From assembly GCF_965137005.1 (NCBI RefSeq), contig NZ_CBCRXM010000006.1, positions 113,207 to 177,206 of the forward strand: a stretch of 64,000 bases of DNA, written 5' to 3'. A program made the position numbers and the translations under genes. The notes under the pieces are model-generated. The model was not told where the DNA came from. It ran no database searches and was given only the letters and a program-made list of their open reading frames with translations. The DNA is from Sphingomonas_O antarctica. Its GTDB lineage: Bacteria > Pseudomonadota > Alphaproteobacteria > Sphingomonadales > Sphingomonadaceae. Below, piece by piece: positions 36,303 through 45,285 of the stretch (positions are counted from its first letter, which is position 1; each line of letters opens with the position of its first letter).

Positions 36303-37736
36303 CTAGAACGCCTTGTAAACGAAGTCGGTCGACGAATTGATCATCGGCACCGCCAAAGCGAGCAGGACGATCATCCCGCCGAGCAGCGCAATGCGTTTGG
36401 CCGAACCGCGACGATGCTCGACCGCCGTCGAACGGCTGGTCAACCAATCGCCGGCGGCCTCGACCGGCCACAACACCAACACGAACACGACGCCCATCAT
36501 CGCGGTCGCCAGCAATGTTCCCGGCACACTCAGGCGAACCGCCAGCACGCCCATCTGTCCCACCGAACGCCAAAAGGTCATGAGGCAAATGGAATAATAG
36601 GACAGGGTGAAGCCCCGCGCTGCCCAGATATACACCCGCTTCTTCGCAAGGGCCTGGTACGGCTTTTTGCCCATCCGCTTGGCCATTTCGATCTGGAAGA
36701 GTTTGTTGACCGACACGCCGGTCGCGAACAGCAGGCCGCACAGCATGAATTCCCACGATGCGCCATGCCACGCGCCCAGGATCAGGAAGACGACGAACAG
36801 CGCAATGACCCCCAGATAGGGCCCGACGTTCCGTGACGGAAAACGGCGGATGAGCATTTTCATCAGCGGGTTGAAGACGTAAATCTTGAACCATTCCGAC
36901 AGCGTGATGTGCCACCGCGACCACAAGTCCTGAAAATTGGCGGCGCGAAACGGCTTGTTGAAATTTTCAGGCAGCGAAATTCCGAACAACCGGCCGATGG
37001 CGATCGCCATATCGGTGTAGCCCGAGAAATTCGCGTACAAGAACAACAAGTATAGCGGCGCTGCGGCGGAATAGAGAATGGCGATCGTCGTGACAGAGCC
37101 GCCATCGGCAATCACTGCATCAAGTCGCGCACTTGCCATATCCTGCAGGATTTTCAGCAGTTCGCCGACCACCGCGACTTTGATGAAACCGTAGAGCAGC
37201 CGATACAAAGTCGCGTACGCCGCTTCGCTGTCCATTGCGGCGGGCTGAAGCAGGTCGCGTTCGAACGGTTCGTATCGGTTGATCGGACCCGACAGGAAAC
37301 TGGGGAAGAAAAACAGGTACGCCAGGAAACGGCCGAACGACGGCGCCTTTAACGCGCCGCCACCGACTTCGAGGATCAGGTGCAGGATGCGAAACAGCAG
37401 ATACGACGCCCCGAGCACCATGTATGGAAACGGGATGGTCGGAATGAACGCGACAAACGGATAGCGTTTGAACCAGATGAACAGCGCGACGATCAGCGTC
37501 ACGGCGATTGCCACGCCATGTCGCGCCTTGCGAGAAGCGGCGAACAATACGCAAAGATAGCCGGTCAACACGAACAGCAGCAACGGCACGACGATCAACG
37601 GTTCGGTGACATAGCTCGCCACAAAAATTGCGGCCGCGACCAGGATCGCCGCCAGGCGCCACGTCCCGCGCAGCGGCTGGGTGACCAGCGCCGCCAGAGC
37701 GACGAAGCCCATGAACAGCAGGGACGTGAACGACAT
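36303..37736 (-). CDS. MBOAT family membrane O-acyltransferase (AlgI/DltB-like)
   Basis: 477 residues, about eleven helices. SGPINRYEPF (149-158), NFSGYTDMAIAIGRLFGI (about 236-253), WSRWHITLSEW with His276, and GAWHG with the catalytic His at 324 are MBOAT hallmarks. It passes acyl groups from a cytosolic carrier through the membrane to a periplasmic acceptor. DltB uses a carrier-protein thioester; here an acyl carrier protein and an FkbH-like loader are encoded directly upstream in the operon, which suggests a carrier-bound donor. Confidence 0.92.
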   Translation of the reverse strand: MSFTSLLFMGFVALAALVTQPLRGTWRLAAILVAAAIFVASYVTEPLIVVPLLLFVLTGYLCVLFAASRKARHGVAIAVTLIVALFIWFKRYPFVAFIPTIPFPYMVLGASYLLFRILHLILEVGGGALKAPSFGRFLAYLFFFPSFLSGPINRYEPFERDLLQPAAMDSEAAYATLYRLLYGFIKVAVVGELLKILQDMASARLDAVIADGGSVTTIAILYSAAAPLYLLFLYANFSGYTDMAIAIGRLFGISLPENFNKPFRAANFQDLWSRWHITLSEWFKIYVFNPLMKMLIRRFPSRNVGPYLGVIALFVVFLILGAWHGASWEFMLCGLLFATGVSVNKLFQIEMAKRMGKKPYQALAKKRVYIWAARGFTLSYYSICLMTFWRSVGQMGVLAVRLSVPGTLLATAMMGVVFVLVLWPVEAAGDWLTSRSTAVEHRRGSAKRIALLGGMIVLLALAVPMINSSTDFVYKAF

Positions 37737-37751
37737 CGACTGGCCTTGTGC

Positions 37752-39656
37752 CTATGCGTCTAACGCGGCGGAGCGCAGGATTTCGATGGGCAATGCGCGG
37801 TCCGCGTAACCTGCCAAGTCGAGGCGCCAGACTGTCTCCCCGGACGCCAGTTCGTCAGTCTTTTCGAAACCCAGTTTCGCGAAATGCTGCGCGACCATCA
37901 TATTGCGATCCGTCGGGATGTACCGGCCGATCAGCTCGCCCGCGCCGTCGGCTTTGGCCGCGAGAACGATTTCCTGCAACATCGCCTCTTCCATGCGCCG
38001 CCCCAGCACCCGGCAGCTCATCAACCAGCTGTCGATTTCCCAGCGTTTGCCGAGCCGGTCGCAGACCACGACGCCGATCATGCCATTGTCGCCGAAGACA
38101 TCGGCCAGTCGCGCCTGTAGCGTCCATCGCCCCGGATCGGCTTCCAGCTCTCCGACCTGCGCCTCGGTGTAGCGGCGCGTCGTCAGATTGAACTGGTTGG
38201 ACTTGCCGATCAGCTGCGCAATGCGAGCACGACCGACGAGGTCGAAGGGCTGCATCGTCGCGACCATTTCGAGCGAGGTGTGGTATGCGTCGAGCGACCC
38301 CGCGCCGCTTTGCAGTTCCAGCCGCCGTGCATTGTCCTTGTAGAATGCGGAACGTTTGCGGTCGTCGTCCGAAAACGTGACGGCCTCGAAATAGCCCGCG
38401 GCGTTCAACGTCCGTTGATAATAAGCGGCGTCGGCGGGCAGTTCGGGCACGGCAATTTCGGGGTAAGCGGCACGCACCTGAAGCCGCTCGGCGGGATTGT
38501 CGTCGAGGAAGACCAGCGCATCGCGCCCGAGTGTCAACGCTTTGGCGATGGTGGCGAGGTTGGTCGCCTTGTCGATCCAGTTCGCCTGAAACACCGCCAC
38601 ATGATCTTCGCGCAACAGCATGTCGGCATGCTCGCGAAACGGCAGGCGCGCCGCCGCATCCTCGTTCTTCGACGACACGGCCAGCACGACCCCCCGGCCA
38701 TGAAGGTCATGTGCTTCACGTTGCACGGACAAATGCGCTTCGCCGAGCGCGCTGCCCTGCCCGATCGCAATGCCTTCGAGCCCGTCGTCGCCGATGATTC
38801 CGCCCCACAATGTGTTGTCCAGATCGAGCACCAGCGCGCGGCGGCTCTTCCCACGCATGGCGGCGACGATGCGGACAATATGCTCCGCGTAAATCGGACC
38901 CATTTCCTGCGAAAATGGCAATTTGGCCATGTGCCGCTGCCGCGGTTCGTGCCAACGATCCAGCCCGATCGCTTCGGCGAGGCCGGCAATGTCGACGAAC
39001 AGTTCGTCCGGCGCCAGTGTTTCGACGAGGCGCCGATTGTAATGCTCGATCAGCCAGCGGTGCGTCCCCGGCAGGCGGAAATCATAACTGCCGAACAGTG
39101 TTTCCGGCTGGCGCGGCACGTTCTGCACAATCACGGTTGCGCCGGTGTTTGCGCGCAATCCCGCGCACACGCTCTGCATCTGTTCGACCGCCCGCTGAAC
39201 CGATGCGTCGGCCGCCTCGGCATCGCCCGGGGTCGGCCGCATCGGCAGACCGTGAACATCGATCGCTACCAAGATGGCATCGGGCTTTGCCGTCGCGAGC
39301 ACGGCATGCGGATCGAGCGCCTCCTGCATTACCTGCCCGAAAGGCGCCTCGATCACCTCCAGCGCGAAGCCATAACGCAATGCCGTCGCTTCGATCGACG
39401 GGACCAGCAGCGACATGGTCGAATTTCCAAGCACGCCCATTCGAAAGGGAATGAGCGGCGCAAGATCTCGGCCATCCGCGCGTGCCGAGCGCAGCGCTTT
39501 CGCCAGCCGATTGAGCTTGTTTATATCCAGCGAATAGCGCGAAAGCCGTTGCAGTTCGGGTCCCAGCACGCCGTTCTGCTCCACGGCATGGCTCAGCTGG
39601 CTGTTAAAATCGCCGGGCGTGGCCGGGAGCCAGAAAAGCTCAGCACGATCGATCAT
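37752..39656 (-). CDS. FkbH-like HAD-IIIC protein (acyl-carrier loading)
   Basis: 634 residues in three parts. An N-terminal SGNH-like region has GVLGNST at 74-80. A HAD domain has DLDNT with Asp278 and Asp280, and LDDNPAER further on. A C-terminal GNAT-like domain runs from about 490. This is the FkbH/BryA-type layout; characterised members dephosphorylate 1,3-bisphosphoglycerate and load the glyceryl group onto an acyl carrier protein. An ACP gene is next door, and an MBOAT follows, so a glyceryl-type acyl group for the glycan is predicted. The substrate is inferred from the family. Confidence 0.85.
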   Translation of the reverse strand: MIDRAELFWLPATPGDFNSQLSHAVEQNGVLGPELQRLSRYSLDINKLNRLAKALRSARADGRDLAPLIPFRMGVLGNSTMSLLVPSIEATALRYGFALEVIEAPFGQVMQEALDPHAVLATAKPDAILVAIDVHGLPMRPTPGDAEAADASVQRAVEQMQSVCAGLRANTGATVIVQNVPRQPETLFGSYDFRLPGTHRWLIEHYNRRLVETLAPDELFVDIAGLAEAIGLDRWHEPRQRHMAKLPFSQEMGPIYAEHIVRIVAAMRGKSRRALVLDLDNTLWGGIIGDDGLEGIAIGQGSALGEAHLSVQREAHDLHGRGVVLAVSSKNEDAAARLPFREHADMLLREDHVAVFQANWIDKATNLATIAKALTLGRDALVFLDDNPAERLQVRAAYPEIAVPELPADAAYYQRTLNAAGYFEAVTFSDDDRKRSAFYKDNARRLELQSGAGSLDAYHTSLEMVATMQPFDLVGRARIAQLIGKSNQFNLTTRRYTEAQVGELEADPGRWTLQARLADVFGDNGMIGVVVCDRLGKRWEIDSWLMSCRVLGRRMEEAMLQEIVLAAKADGAGELIGRYIPTDRNMMVAQHFAKLGFEKTDELASGETVWRLDLAGYADRALPIEILRSAALDA

Positions 39657-39761
39657 TTTTACCGTTATCCTGAAGGGCTATCAAAGCCGATACTGGCCAA
39701 CATTTATGACGCACCAACAGTCAAAGTCCTTGCCGGGACGTGAGGCATCAATGGCTTATCG

Positions 39762-40004
39762 CTAGCTCTGCTTGCTGCGGATGAGCCGAACCAGGTCGCC
39801 GACCGTGTTCAGTGAACCCACTTCGACCGTGGAAAAATGGATTCCGAACGCCTTTTCGACACTCAGGATCAGGCGCATGTGGCTCAGACTGTCCCAATCC
39901 TCGACATCGTCGGCCGTCATATCGGCGTTGAGGTGGAGATCGTCGTCCTCGAACACGTCCCGGAAAACATCGGTCAGCGCGGCATATGTTTCCGTTTCAT
40001 CCAT
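39762..40004 (-). CDS. Acyl carrier protein
   Basis: 80 residues from the ATG at 40002-40004 (a GTG three codons upstream is possible). It is acidic, with a helical bundle and DSLSHM, where the Ser (residue 39) takes phosphopantetheine. It is unlike the fatty-acid AcpP, which carries the DSLD/TVEL pattern, and lacks fab neighbours. Located between the polymerase and the FkbH-like gene, it is the likely carrier of the FkbH-loaded group. The 105 bases between it and the FkbH gene hold nothing I recognise. Confidence 0.9.
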   Translation of the reverse strand: MDETETYAALTDVFRDVFEDDDLHLNADMTADDVEDWDSLSHMRLILSVEKAFGIHFSTVEVGSLNTVGDLVRLIRSKQS

Positions 40005-40091
40005 TGTCGTCACTTACCGAAATGCTCCGAAATTTGCCACACATGCCGCTATCAGGTCGATGTCGAGGGCTGAGCGAGGCCAAACCTCTGT

Positions 40092-41417
40092 TCAGGCGAC
40101 CTTGCGACGCGGCTGCAAGCTGCCTGGATTGAGCGATTTTCCCTTGCGTGGCTTGGCCATCATGAAGGTCACGATCATCCACGAAAAGGTCACCAGACCG
40201 TTGGTCTGACCAAGTGGCGTATTGACCCCGCTATACAAAACGCCCTGCATCATGAAGGGCGCGGCGATCAGCCACCGCGCGTCGCTGCTCGTGCGTGATC
40301 GTAAATAGACGACCGACGTCAAATAGCCCCAGCCCGCGGCGACCAAGATACCGAAATACCAATAATCAACATACAGCGTCCCAAAGGCGCTCGGAACGAA
40401 GCCGAAGACGTTAAGATCGAACAGTGAGTAGTTGCGGACGGCAACGAAGTTGCTGTCGATACGCCGCGCAACGGCGCCAGCAAGCTCGATACCATAAATG
40501 CCCAGCTGGGCCGGGCCGGTGTAGGACGTAAACAGGACGTTGGCGATCACGATGCCCTGCACGATATACCATGAGAACACGAAAATCAGATAAGTTATGC
40601 CGAGTCCCAGCGTAGCCTTCATGGCTTCCGCGACCGGTCCGTCGAACGTCACGCCCCACGCGTCACCAATGGCGTCGAACATACCCGCCGCGCCGCCTTC
40701 GCCAGCGCGCAGGAAGAATACGGTCACGAAATAATTCAACGCCACGATCACTCCGATCACCGAGATGGTGATCAGGAAGAAATTGCTCGAGCGACTTCTG
40801 GTCCTCAATTTTACCTTCGCCACTTTTTCCGCAAACGCCGTGCGTTTCGTCAGCAGAGCAAAGCTGGCAAGGGTAAAGGCCAACAGCAGCGGACCGCGCC
40901 CGCCCAAGGCAAGCGAGCTCAGGATCAGCGGACCAAAGCCCAGAATGATCATGCGGAGCGGCTTTATCTTTTCCCGATAAATGATCTCTCGCACCAGCAC
41001 GGTATACCCGACAGGCGACGTCAAAAAGCCGAGTTGGAACGCCAGCGAACTGCCCGAAGCGTCTCCGTTCAACAGACTGGTCGATCGCTGACTTCGGATT
41101 TCGTAAGCCGCAGTCAGGTCGCCGGCGCTGCCCGATCGGAATTCGATGAACAGCACGATCATCGAGAAAATCGATACCAGCATGAGCAAATTGTCGGCGC
41201 GCTTGAAATCAGGCATCTGAAAAAACGCCGCATGCCGTTGCTGAATAACAGGCGTCTTGAACCACGCCCCGGTGCAGAATGCAGCGATGAACAGACCCAA
41301 CATGACGAAACCGTAAACGGTGATTTCGCGATTCACGATGTGAAACGGCAGCATAACAAACAGACTGATCGACACCCCCCAAACAGTCAGCAGCTGTGAG
41401 GCGGGGTGCCATCTCAT
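40092..41417 (-). CDS. wzy: O-antigen polymerase-like membrane protein (Wzy)
   Basis: 441 residues from the ATG at 41415-41417, with about ten hydrophobic helices and a large periplasmic loop near 250-340. The sequence LALGGRGPLLLAF and the overall pattern resemble EpsG/Wzy-type polymerases; sequence motifs are poor, as usual for the family. It is the first gene of block C, followed by acp, fkbH-like, MBOAT and SGNH genes, which ties the acyl module to this glycan. An alternative start at 41459 has no support. Confidence 0.72.
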   Translation of the reverse strand: MRWHPASQLLTVWGVSISLFVMLPFHIVNREITVYGFVMLGLFIAAFCTGAWFKTPVIQQRHAAFFQMPDFKRADNLLMLVSIFSMIVLFIEFRSGSAGDLTAAYEIRSQRSTSLLNGDASGSSLAFQLGFLTSPVGYTVLVREIIYREKIKPLRMIILGFGPLILSSLALGGRGPLLLAFTLASFALLTKRTAFAEKVAKVKLRTRSRSSNFFLITISVIGVIVALNYFVTVFFLRAGEGGAAGMFDAIGDAWGVTFDGPVAEAMKATLGLGITYLIFVFSWYIVQGIVIANVLFTSYTGPAQLGIYGIELAGAVARRIDSNFVAVRNYSLFDLNVFGFVPSAFGTLYVDYWYFGILVAAGWGYLTSVVYLRSRTSSDARWLIAAPFMMQGVLYSGVNTPLGQTNGLVTFSWMIVTFMMAKPRKGKSLNPGSLQPRRKVA

Positions 41418-41592
41418 TCGAATGCAAGTCCTTGAATATCGTCGGAAGCCGCGTGGCAACGCAGATGCACCGCTCGGTCGTGCGTGGCGGCGGCTTTACG
41501 ATAACGCCGGTAAGTGATCAAGCCGACGCTGCCCGGCCGATCGTCGCCGTGATCCCGATTTGCGATGCCTGCACCGTGGGCTATGGGTCCGC

Positions 41593-42519
41593 ATGGGCGA
41601 TGGCCAGGGCACGATTTTGGTAACCGGCGCAACTGGCTATGTCGGCCGTGCGGTGGTCGCGCGCCTTGCTCAGGACGGCCGCCGCGTCATCGCCGCCGTC
41701 CGCACACTTCATCAAGCCCCGGTCGGTGTCACCCCGGTGGCTCTGGGCGACATGACCGGCCCAATCGATTGGGCATCGGCCTTGGCGGGCGTCGATTGCG
41801 TCATTCACTGTGCAGCGCGCGCGCACGTTTTGAACGACCGGACGGCGGATACGCTGGCGGCATTTCGTGCCGCCAATCGTGATGCGGTGCTGACGTTGGC
41901 GCGTGCTGCGGCCACAGCCGGAGTCCGGCGATTGGTGTTCCTGTCCTCGATCAAGGTCAATGGCGAGCAGACCCGGGACCGGCCCTTCAAGGCATCCGAC
42001 CTGCCAGCCCCGCAATCCGATTATGCGATCAGCAAATGGGAAGCGGAGCAAGGGCTGGCAGAGATCGCCGCGGCGACGGGCCTAGAGGTCGTTGTGATCA
42101 GGCCGCCTTTGGTGTTCGGTCCGGACCCGAAGGGCAATCTCGGCACGCTGCGAAAGGCAATCGACCGGGGCTTGCCGCTGCCGTTCGGTCTGACCAAGCG
42201 GAATCGCCGCGATCTCGTGTCACTCGACACGCTCGCCGATCTGATCGTGCGGGCGATCAATCATCCGGATGCGCCAGGCGGCGTTTTGATGGTCAGTGAT
42301 GGCCGAGCGATGTCGACCCGCGATATCGTGCGGCGGATCGCGGCTGACGCCGGCCGGCGCGCGCGCCTGGTGCCGGTGCCATCGGTGGTGCTCGCAATGT
42401 TGTTGCGCCTGATCGGGAAACGCGCCGACGCGAACCAATTGTTCGGAAATCTTGAGGTCGATATCAGCGAGACCCGTCGTCGGCTCGACTGGCGCCCGGA
42501 AACATTGGTGGCGGCATGA
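41593..42519 (+). CDS. NAD-dependent sugar epimerase/4-reductase (WbpV-like)
   Basis: 308 residues of extended SDR from ATG 41593: TGATGYVG at 11-18, the LSSIKVNGE segment (Ser118/119) and YAISK with Tyr144 and Lys148. HCAARAHVLND and the SSIKVNG form are typical of the WbpV/WbjF group, which reduces the 4-keto product of WbpM-type dehydratases to give UDP-QuiNAc or UDP-FucNAc. A WbpM/CapD dehydratase is at the end of this operon. A UDP-GlcNAc 4-epimerase function is the alternative. The ORF can be extended to 41560 through a TTG, which I reject. ATGA overlap with neuB. Confidence 0.82.
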   Translation: MGDGQGTILVTGATGYVGRAVVARLAQDGRRVIAAVRTLHQAPVGVTPVALGDMTGPIDWASALAGVDCVIHCAARAHVLNDRTADTLAAFRAANRDAVLTLARAAATAGVRRLVFLSSIKVNGEQTRDRPFKASDLPAPQSDYAISKWEAEQGLAEIAAATGLEVVVIRPPLVFGPDPKGNLGTLRKAIDRGLPLPFGLTKRNRRDLVSLDTLADLIVRAINHPDAPGGVLMVSDGRAMSTRDIVRRIAADAGRRARLVPVPSVVLAMLLRLIGKRADANQLFGNLEVDISETRRRLDWRPETLVAA

Positions 42520-43547
42520 GCGTGTTCTTCATCGCCGAAGCGGGCGTCAATCATAATGGCGATCTAGATCGCGCTCTCGAAATGGTGGACGTCGCCGCTG
42601 CGGCGGGTGCCGATGCGATCAAGTTCCAGACGTTCACCGCCGAAAAGCTCGCCAGCCCGCGCGCCGAAAAGGCCGAGTATCAAAAGCGCGAGACCGGCGA
42701 GGGCGATCAGTTCGCCATGCTGAAGGCGCTCGAAATGGACGAGGCCGCGCACCGCGCGCTGATCGCGCGCTGTGCTGAACAAGGCATCGAATTCATGTCG
42801 ACGCCGTTCGACGAAGACGCCGCCGACATGCTGATCGCCCTTGGCATGCGGCGGATCAAAGTGCCGTCGGGCGAGCTTATCAACCATCCGCTGCTGCGCT
42901 ACCTCGCTCGTTTTGACCGCTCGATGATCCTGTCCACGGGGATGGCCACATTGGCAGAAATCGAGGAGGCCTTGGCGGTCGTGGCGGACACACGGACGCA
43001 ATCCGGGTTTGCCGCACCAATGGCGACGATGGTCACGGTGCTTCACTGCACGTCCAATTATCCCGCCGATCCCGCCGACGTGAACCTTCGCGCGATGCGC
43101 ACGATTGCGGATGCCACGAACATGCCGATCGGCTATTCGGACCATACCCTCGGCCTCGCCGTTTCGACCGCTGCGGTCGCACTCGGCGCGACGATTATCG
43201 AAAAGCACTTTACGCTCGATCGCGCACTGCCCGGCCCCGATCATCGCGCATCCCTGACCCCCGCGGAGCTGGTCGCGCAAATTGCTCAGATTCGCGCTGT
43301 GTCGATCGCGCTGGGTTCTACCGAAAAAGCACCGACGGCGGCCGAGCTGGCGGTGCGCGCCGTGGCGCGTCGCTCGGTCGCGGCGACGCGCGCGCTTCTC
43401 GCCGGGACCGTGCTTGCCGCCGGGGACATGATCCTGCTTCGTCCGGCCAGCGGTATTCCTCCCAAACATCTCGACGAATTGCCAGGCCGCCGCTTGCGCA
43501 ACGCAATTCCCGCAGGCGGCGCAATCGCCTGGGACGACCTCGTCTAA
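42516..43547 (+). CDS. neuB: Nonulosonic acid synthase (NeuB/LegI type)
   Basis: 343 residues: a TIM barrel (AEAGVNHNGDLDRA at 8-21, IKFQTF, STPFDEDAADML, KVPSGE, HCTSNYP, GYSDHT, EKHFTLDR) and a C-terminal SAF/antifreeze-like domain with RPASGIPP. It condenses phosphoenolpyruvate with a 6-carbon amino sugar to a 9-carbon acid. The members of this pathway around it (CapD, CBS-aminotransferase, NeuD) favour 2,4-diacetamido-2,4,6-trideoxymannose and so legionaminic acid over ManNAc/Neu5Ac. Confidence 0.94.
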   Translation: MSVFFIAEAGVNHNGDLDRALEMVDVAAAAGADAIKFQTFTAEKLASPRAEKAEYQKRETGEGDQFAMLKALEMDEAAHRALIARCAEQGIEFMSTPFDEDAADMLIALGMRRIKVPSGELINHPLLRYLARFDRSMILSTGMATLAEIEEALAVVADTRTQSGFAAPMATMVTVLHCTSNYPADPADVNLRAMRTIADATNMPIGYSDHTLGLAVSTAAVALGATIIEKHFTLDRALPGPDHRASLTPAELVAQIAQIRAVSIALGSTEKAPTAAELAVRAVARRSVAATRALLAGTVLAAGDMILLRPASGIPPKHLDELPGRRLRNAIPAGGAIAWDDLV

Positions 43548-43550
43548 GTC

Positions 43551-44672
43551 ATGCGCAGCGTTGTTTACGTCAGCGGCACGCGCGCCGATTTCGGGCTTAT
43601 GCAGCGGACGCTCCACGCCATTGCCGACCATCCCGCCCTGTCGCTGTCGATCATTGCTACGGGGATGCATTTCTCTACTGCCCATGGCGAAACGATCCGT
43701 GAAATCGAGGCGGCGGGATTGCCGATCCTCGCGCGAGTGCCGGTTACGCTGACCCCCGAAACCGGCGCGACGATGGCGCGCGCAATCGGTGCGATGGTCT
43801 CCGGATTTACCGATGCGCTGGAGGCGGCGCGCCCCGACATTTTGCTGCTCTTGGGCGATCGCGGCGAAATGCTGGCCGGGGCGATAGCCGCATCGCATCT
43901 CAGCATTCCAGTCGCGCATGTGCATGGCGGCGAGCGATCCGGAACGATCGACGAGCCGGTTCGCCATGCCATATCGAAACTGTCGCACCTCCATTTCACC
44001 GCCACCGAGGCCAGCAAACAGCGCCTGGTCCGCATGGGCGAAGATGAGGCGCATATCTTTGTCACCGGAGCCCCCGGACTCGATGGCTTGTCCGATGTCG
44101 CACGCCCGGATCGCGCGACGATCATGACGGGACACGGCCTCGATCCCGCACACCCGTTCGCGCTGCTGATGTTCCACCCCGTGTTGCATACCGCCGGTAG
44201 CGCGGCGGGGGAGACCGAAACGCTGATCGCCGCGCTGAAAGCGGCGGGTACGGCGACCCTCGCGCTGTTGCCCAATGCCGACGCGGGCAGCGCCGCGGTC
44301 CGCGCCGCGCTCCTTGCCGCCGAAGATGGCAATTTCCGCGTCGTCGCCCACCTCCCGCGCGACAATTTTGTCGCCGCGATGGCCGCCGCCGACGTGATGG
44401 TCGGCAACTCCAGCGCCGGGATTATCGAGGCGGCCAGTTTCGGCACGCCGGTCGTCAATATCGGCTCGCGTCAGCGTCTGCGCGAACGCAATGCCAATGT
44501 CATCGATATCGAAGCGCCGGGTCTCGCCGCGACGCTGCCTGAGATACTCGACCGAGGCCGCTTCTCCCCGTCAAACATCTATGGCGATGGCCGCACGGCG
44601 GACCGGATCGTCCGCCTGCTTGCGGAAACATCGATAGACGACGACCTGTTAATGAAGATCAATGGCTATTAA
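43551..44672 (+). CDS. neuC: Hydrolysing UDP-sugar 2-epimerase (NeuC/LegG type)
   Basis: 373 residues with a GT-B-like fold: VSGTRADFGLM at 7-17, LLGDRGEMLAGA, HVHGGERSGTIDE and VGNSSAGIIEA. The GERSGTIDEP loop is characteristic of hydrolysing 2-epimerases that release UDP. In legionaminic synthesis the enzyme takes UDP-2,4-diacetamido-trideoxyglucose to the free manno sugar used by NeuB. It starts 3 bases after neuB and overlaps neuD by 11 bases. Confidence 0.92.
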   Translation: MRSVVYVSGTRADFGLMQRTLHAIADHPALSLSIIATGMHFSTAHGETIREIEAAGLPILARVPVTLTPETGATMARAIGAMVSGFTDALEAARPDILLLLGDRGEMLAGAIAASHLSIPVAHVHGGERSGTIDEPVRHAISKLSHLHFTATEASKQRLVRMGEDEAHIFVTGAPGLDGLSDVARPDRATIMTGHGLDPAHPFALLMFHPVLHTAGSAAGETETLIAALKAAGTATLALLPNADAGSAAVRAALLAAEDGNFRVVAHLPRDNFVAAMAAADVMVGNSSAGIIEAASFGTPVVNIGSRQRLRERNANVIDIEAPGLAATLPEILDRGRFSPSNIYGDGRTADRIVRLLAETSIDDDLLMKINGY

Positions 44673-45285
44673 TCGCATCATCCTGATTGGCGCGGGTGGC
44701 CATGCGCGCGTGGTTTTCGACGCGTTGATCGCCGGCGGCACTTTGCCCGACACCGTCACTGTTCGCGACGCGCGTGGCGGCGGCGAAGTGCTGATGCATC
44801 GCGCGGTCGCGCCCGAAATCGACGAAACGATCGATGGCAGCCTGTTTCATGTGGCCATCGGCAATGCGCAAGCGCGCGCGCGCCTGTCCGCCGCCGCCGG
44901 GTTGAACGGTGGCCGAGCGCTGACGATCGTCCATCCGCGCGCCACGGTGTCGCCTTATGCCGTGCTCGGCCTGGGCGTGTTCGTCGCCGCCGGCGCCATC
45001 GTCGGACCCGGCGCGACCATCGGCGACGGTGCGATCGTCAATCATAATGCCGTGGTCGATCACGATTGTGCCGTCGGAGATTTCGCGCACATCGCGCCCC
45101 ATGCGACGCTGGGCGGCGGCGCCATGGTTGGCACGCTGACGTTGGTCGGGGCGGGCGGAGTCGTCCTTCCGGGCGTGACTGTCGGCCCGGCGACCATTAT
45201 CGGCGCGGGCAGCGTCGTCACGCGCGACGTCTCGGGCGGCCAATGGGTCGGCAGCCCCGCACGGAACATGGAAAGCGAGCAATAA
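44662..45285 (+). CDS. neuD: NeuD/PglD-like hexapeptide sugar acetyltransferase
   Basis: 207 residues. A Rossmann-like N-terminal domain (ILIGAGGHARVV) is followed by about seven hexapeptide turns of a left-handed beta-helix (IGDGAIVNHNAVVDHDCAVGDFAHI), with HD in the position of the PglD catalytic His region. Family members either O-acetylate sialic acid or N-acetylate the 4-amino group of a UDP-trideoxy sugar. Because the aminotransferase gene follows at once, the N-acetylation (LegH/PglD) role is more likely. Confidence 0.9.
   Translation: MAINRIILIGAGGHARVVFDALIAGGTLPDTVTVRDARGGGEVLMHRAVAPEIDETIDGSLFHVAIGNAQARARLSAAAGLNGGRALTIVHPRATVSPYAVLGLGVFVAAGAIVGPGATIGDGAIVNHNAVVDHDCAVGDFAHIAPHATLGGGAMVGTLTLVGAGGVVLPGVTVGPATIIGAGSVVTRDVSGGQWVGSPARNMESEQ

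Noticed and set aside
42516..44672. Plain N-acetylneuraminic acid synthesis
   Set aside because: NeuB and NeuC alone would allow it, but CapD, a sugar aminotransferase and a PglD/NeuD-like enzyme in the same operon point to a trideoxy precursor and a legionaminic-type acid. Not excluded by sequence alone.
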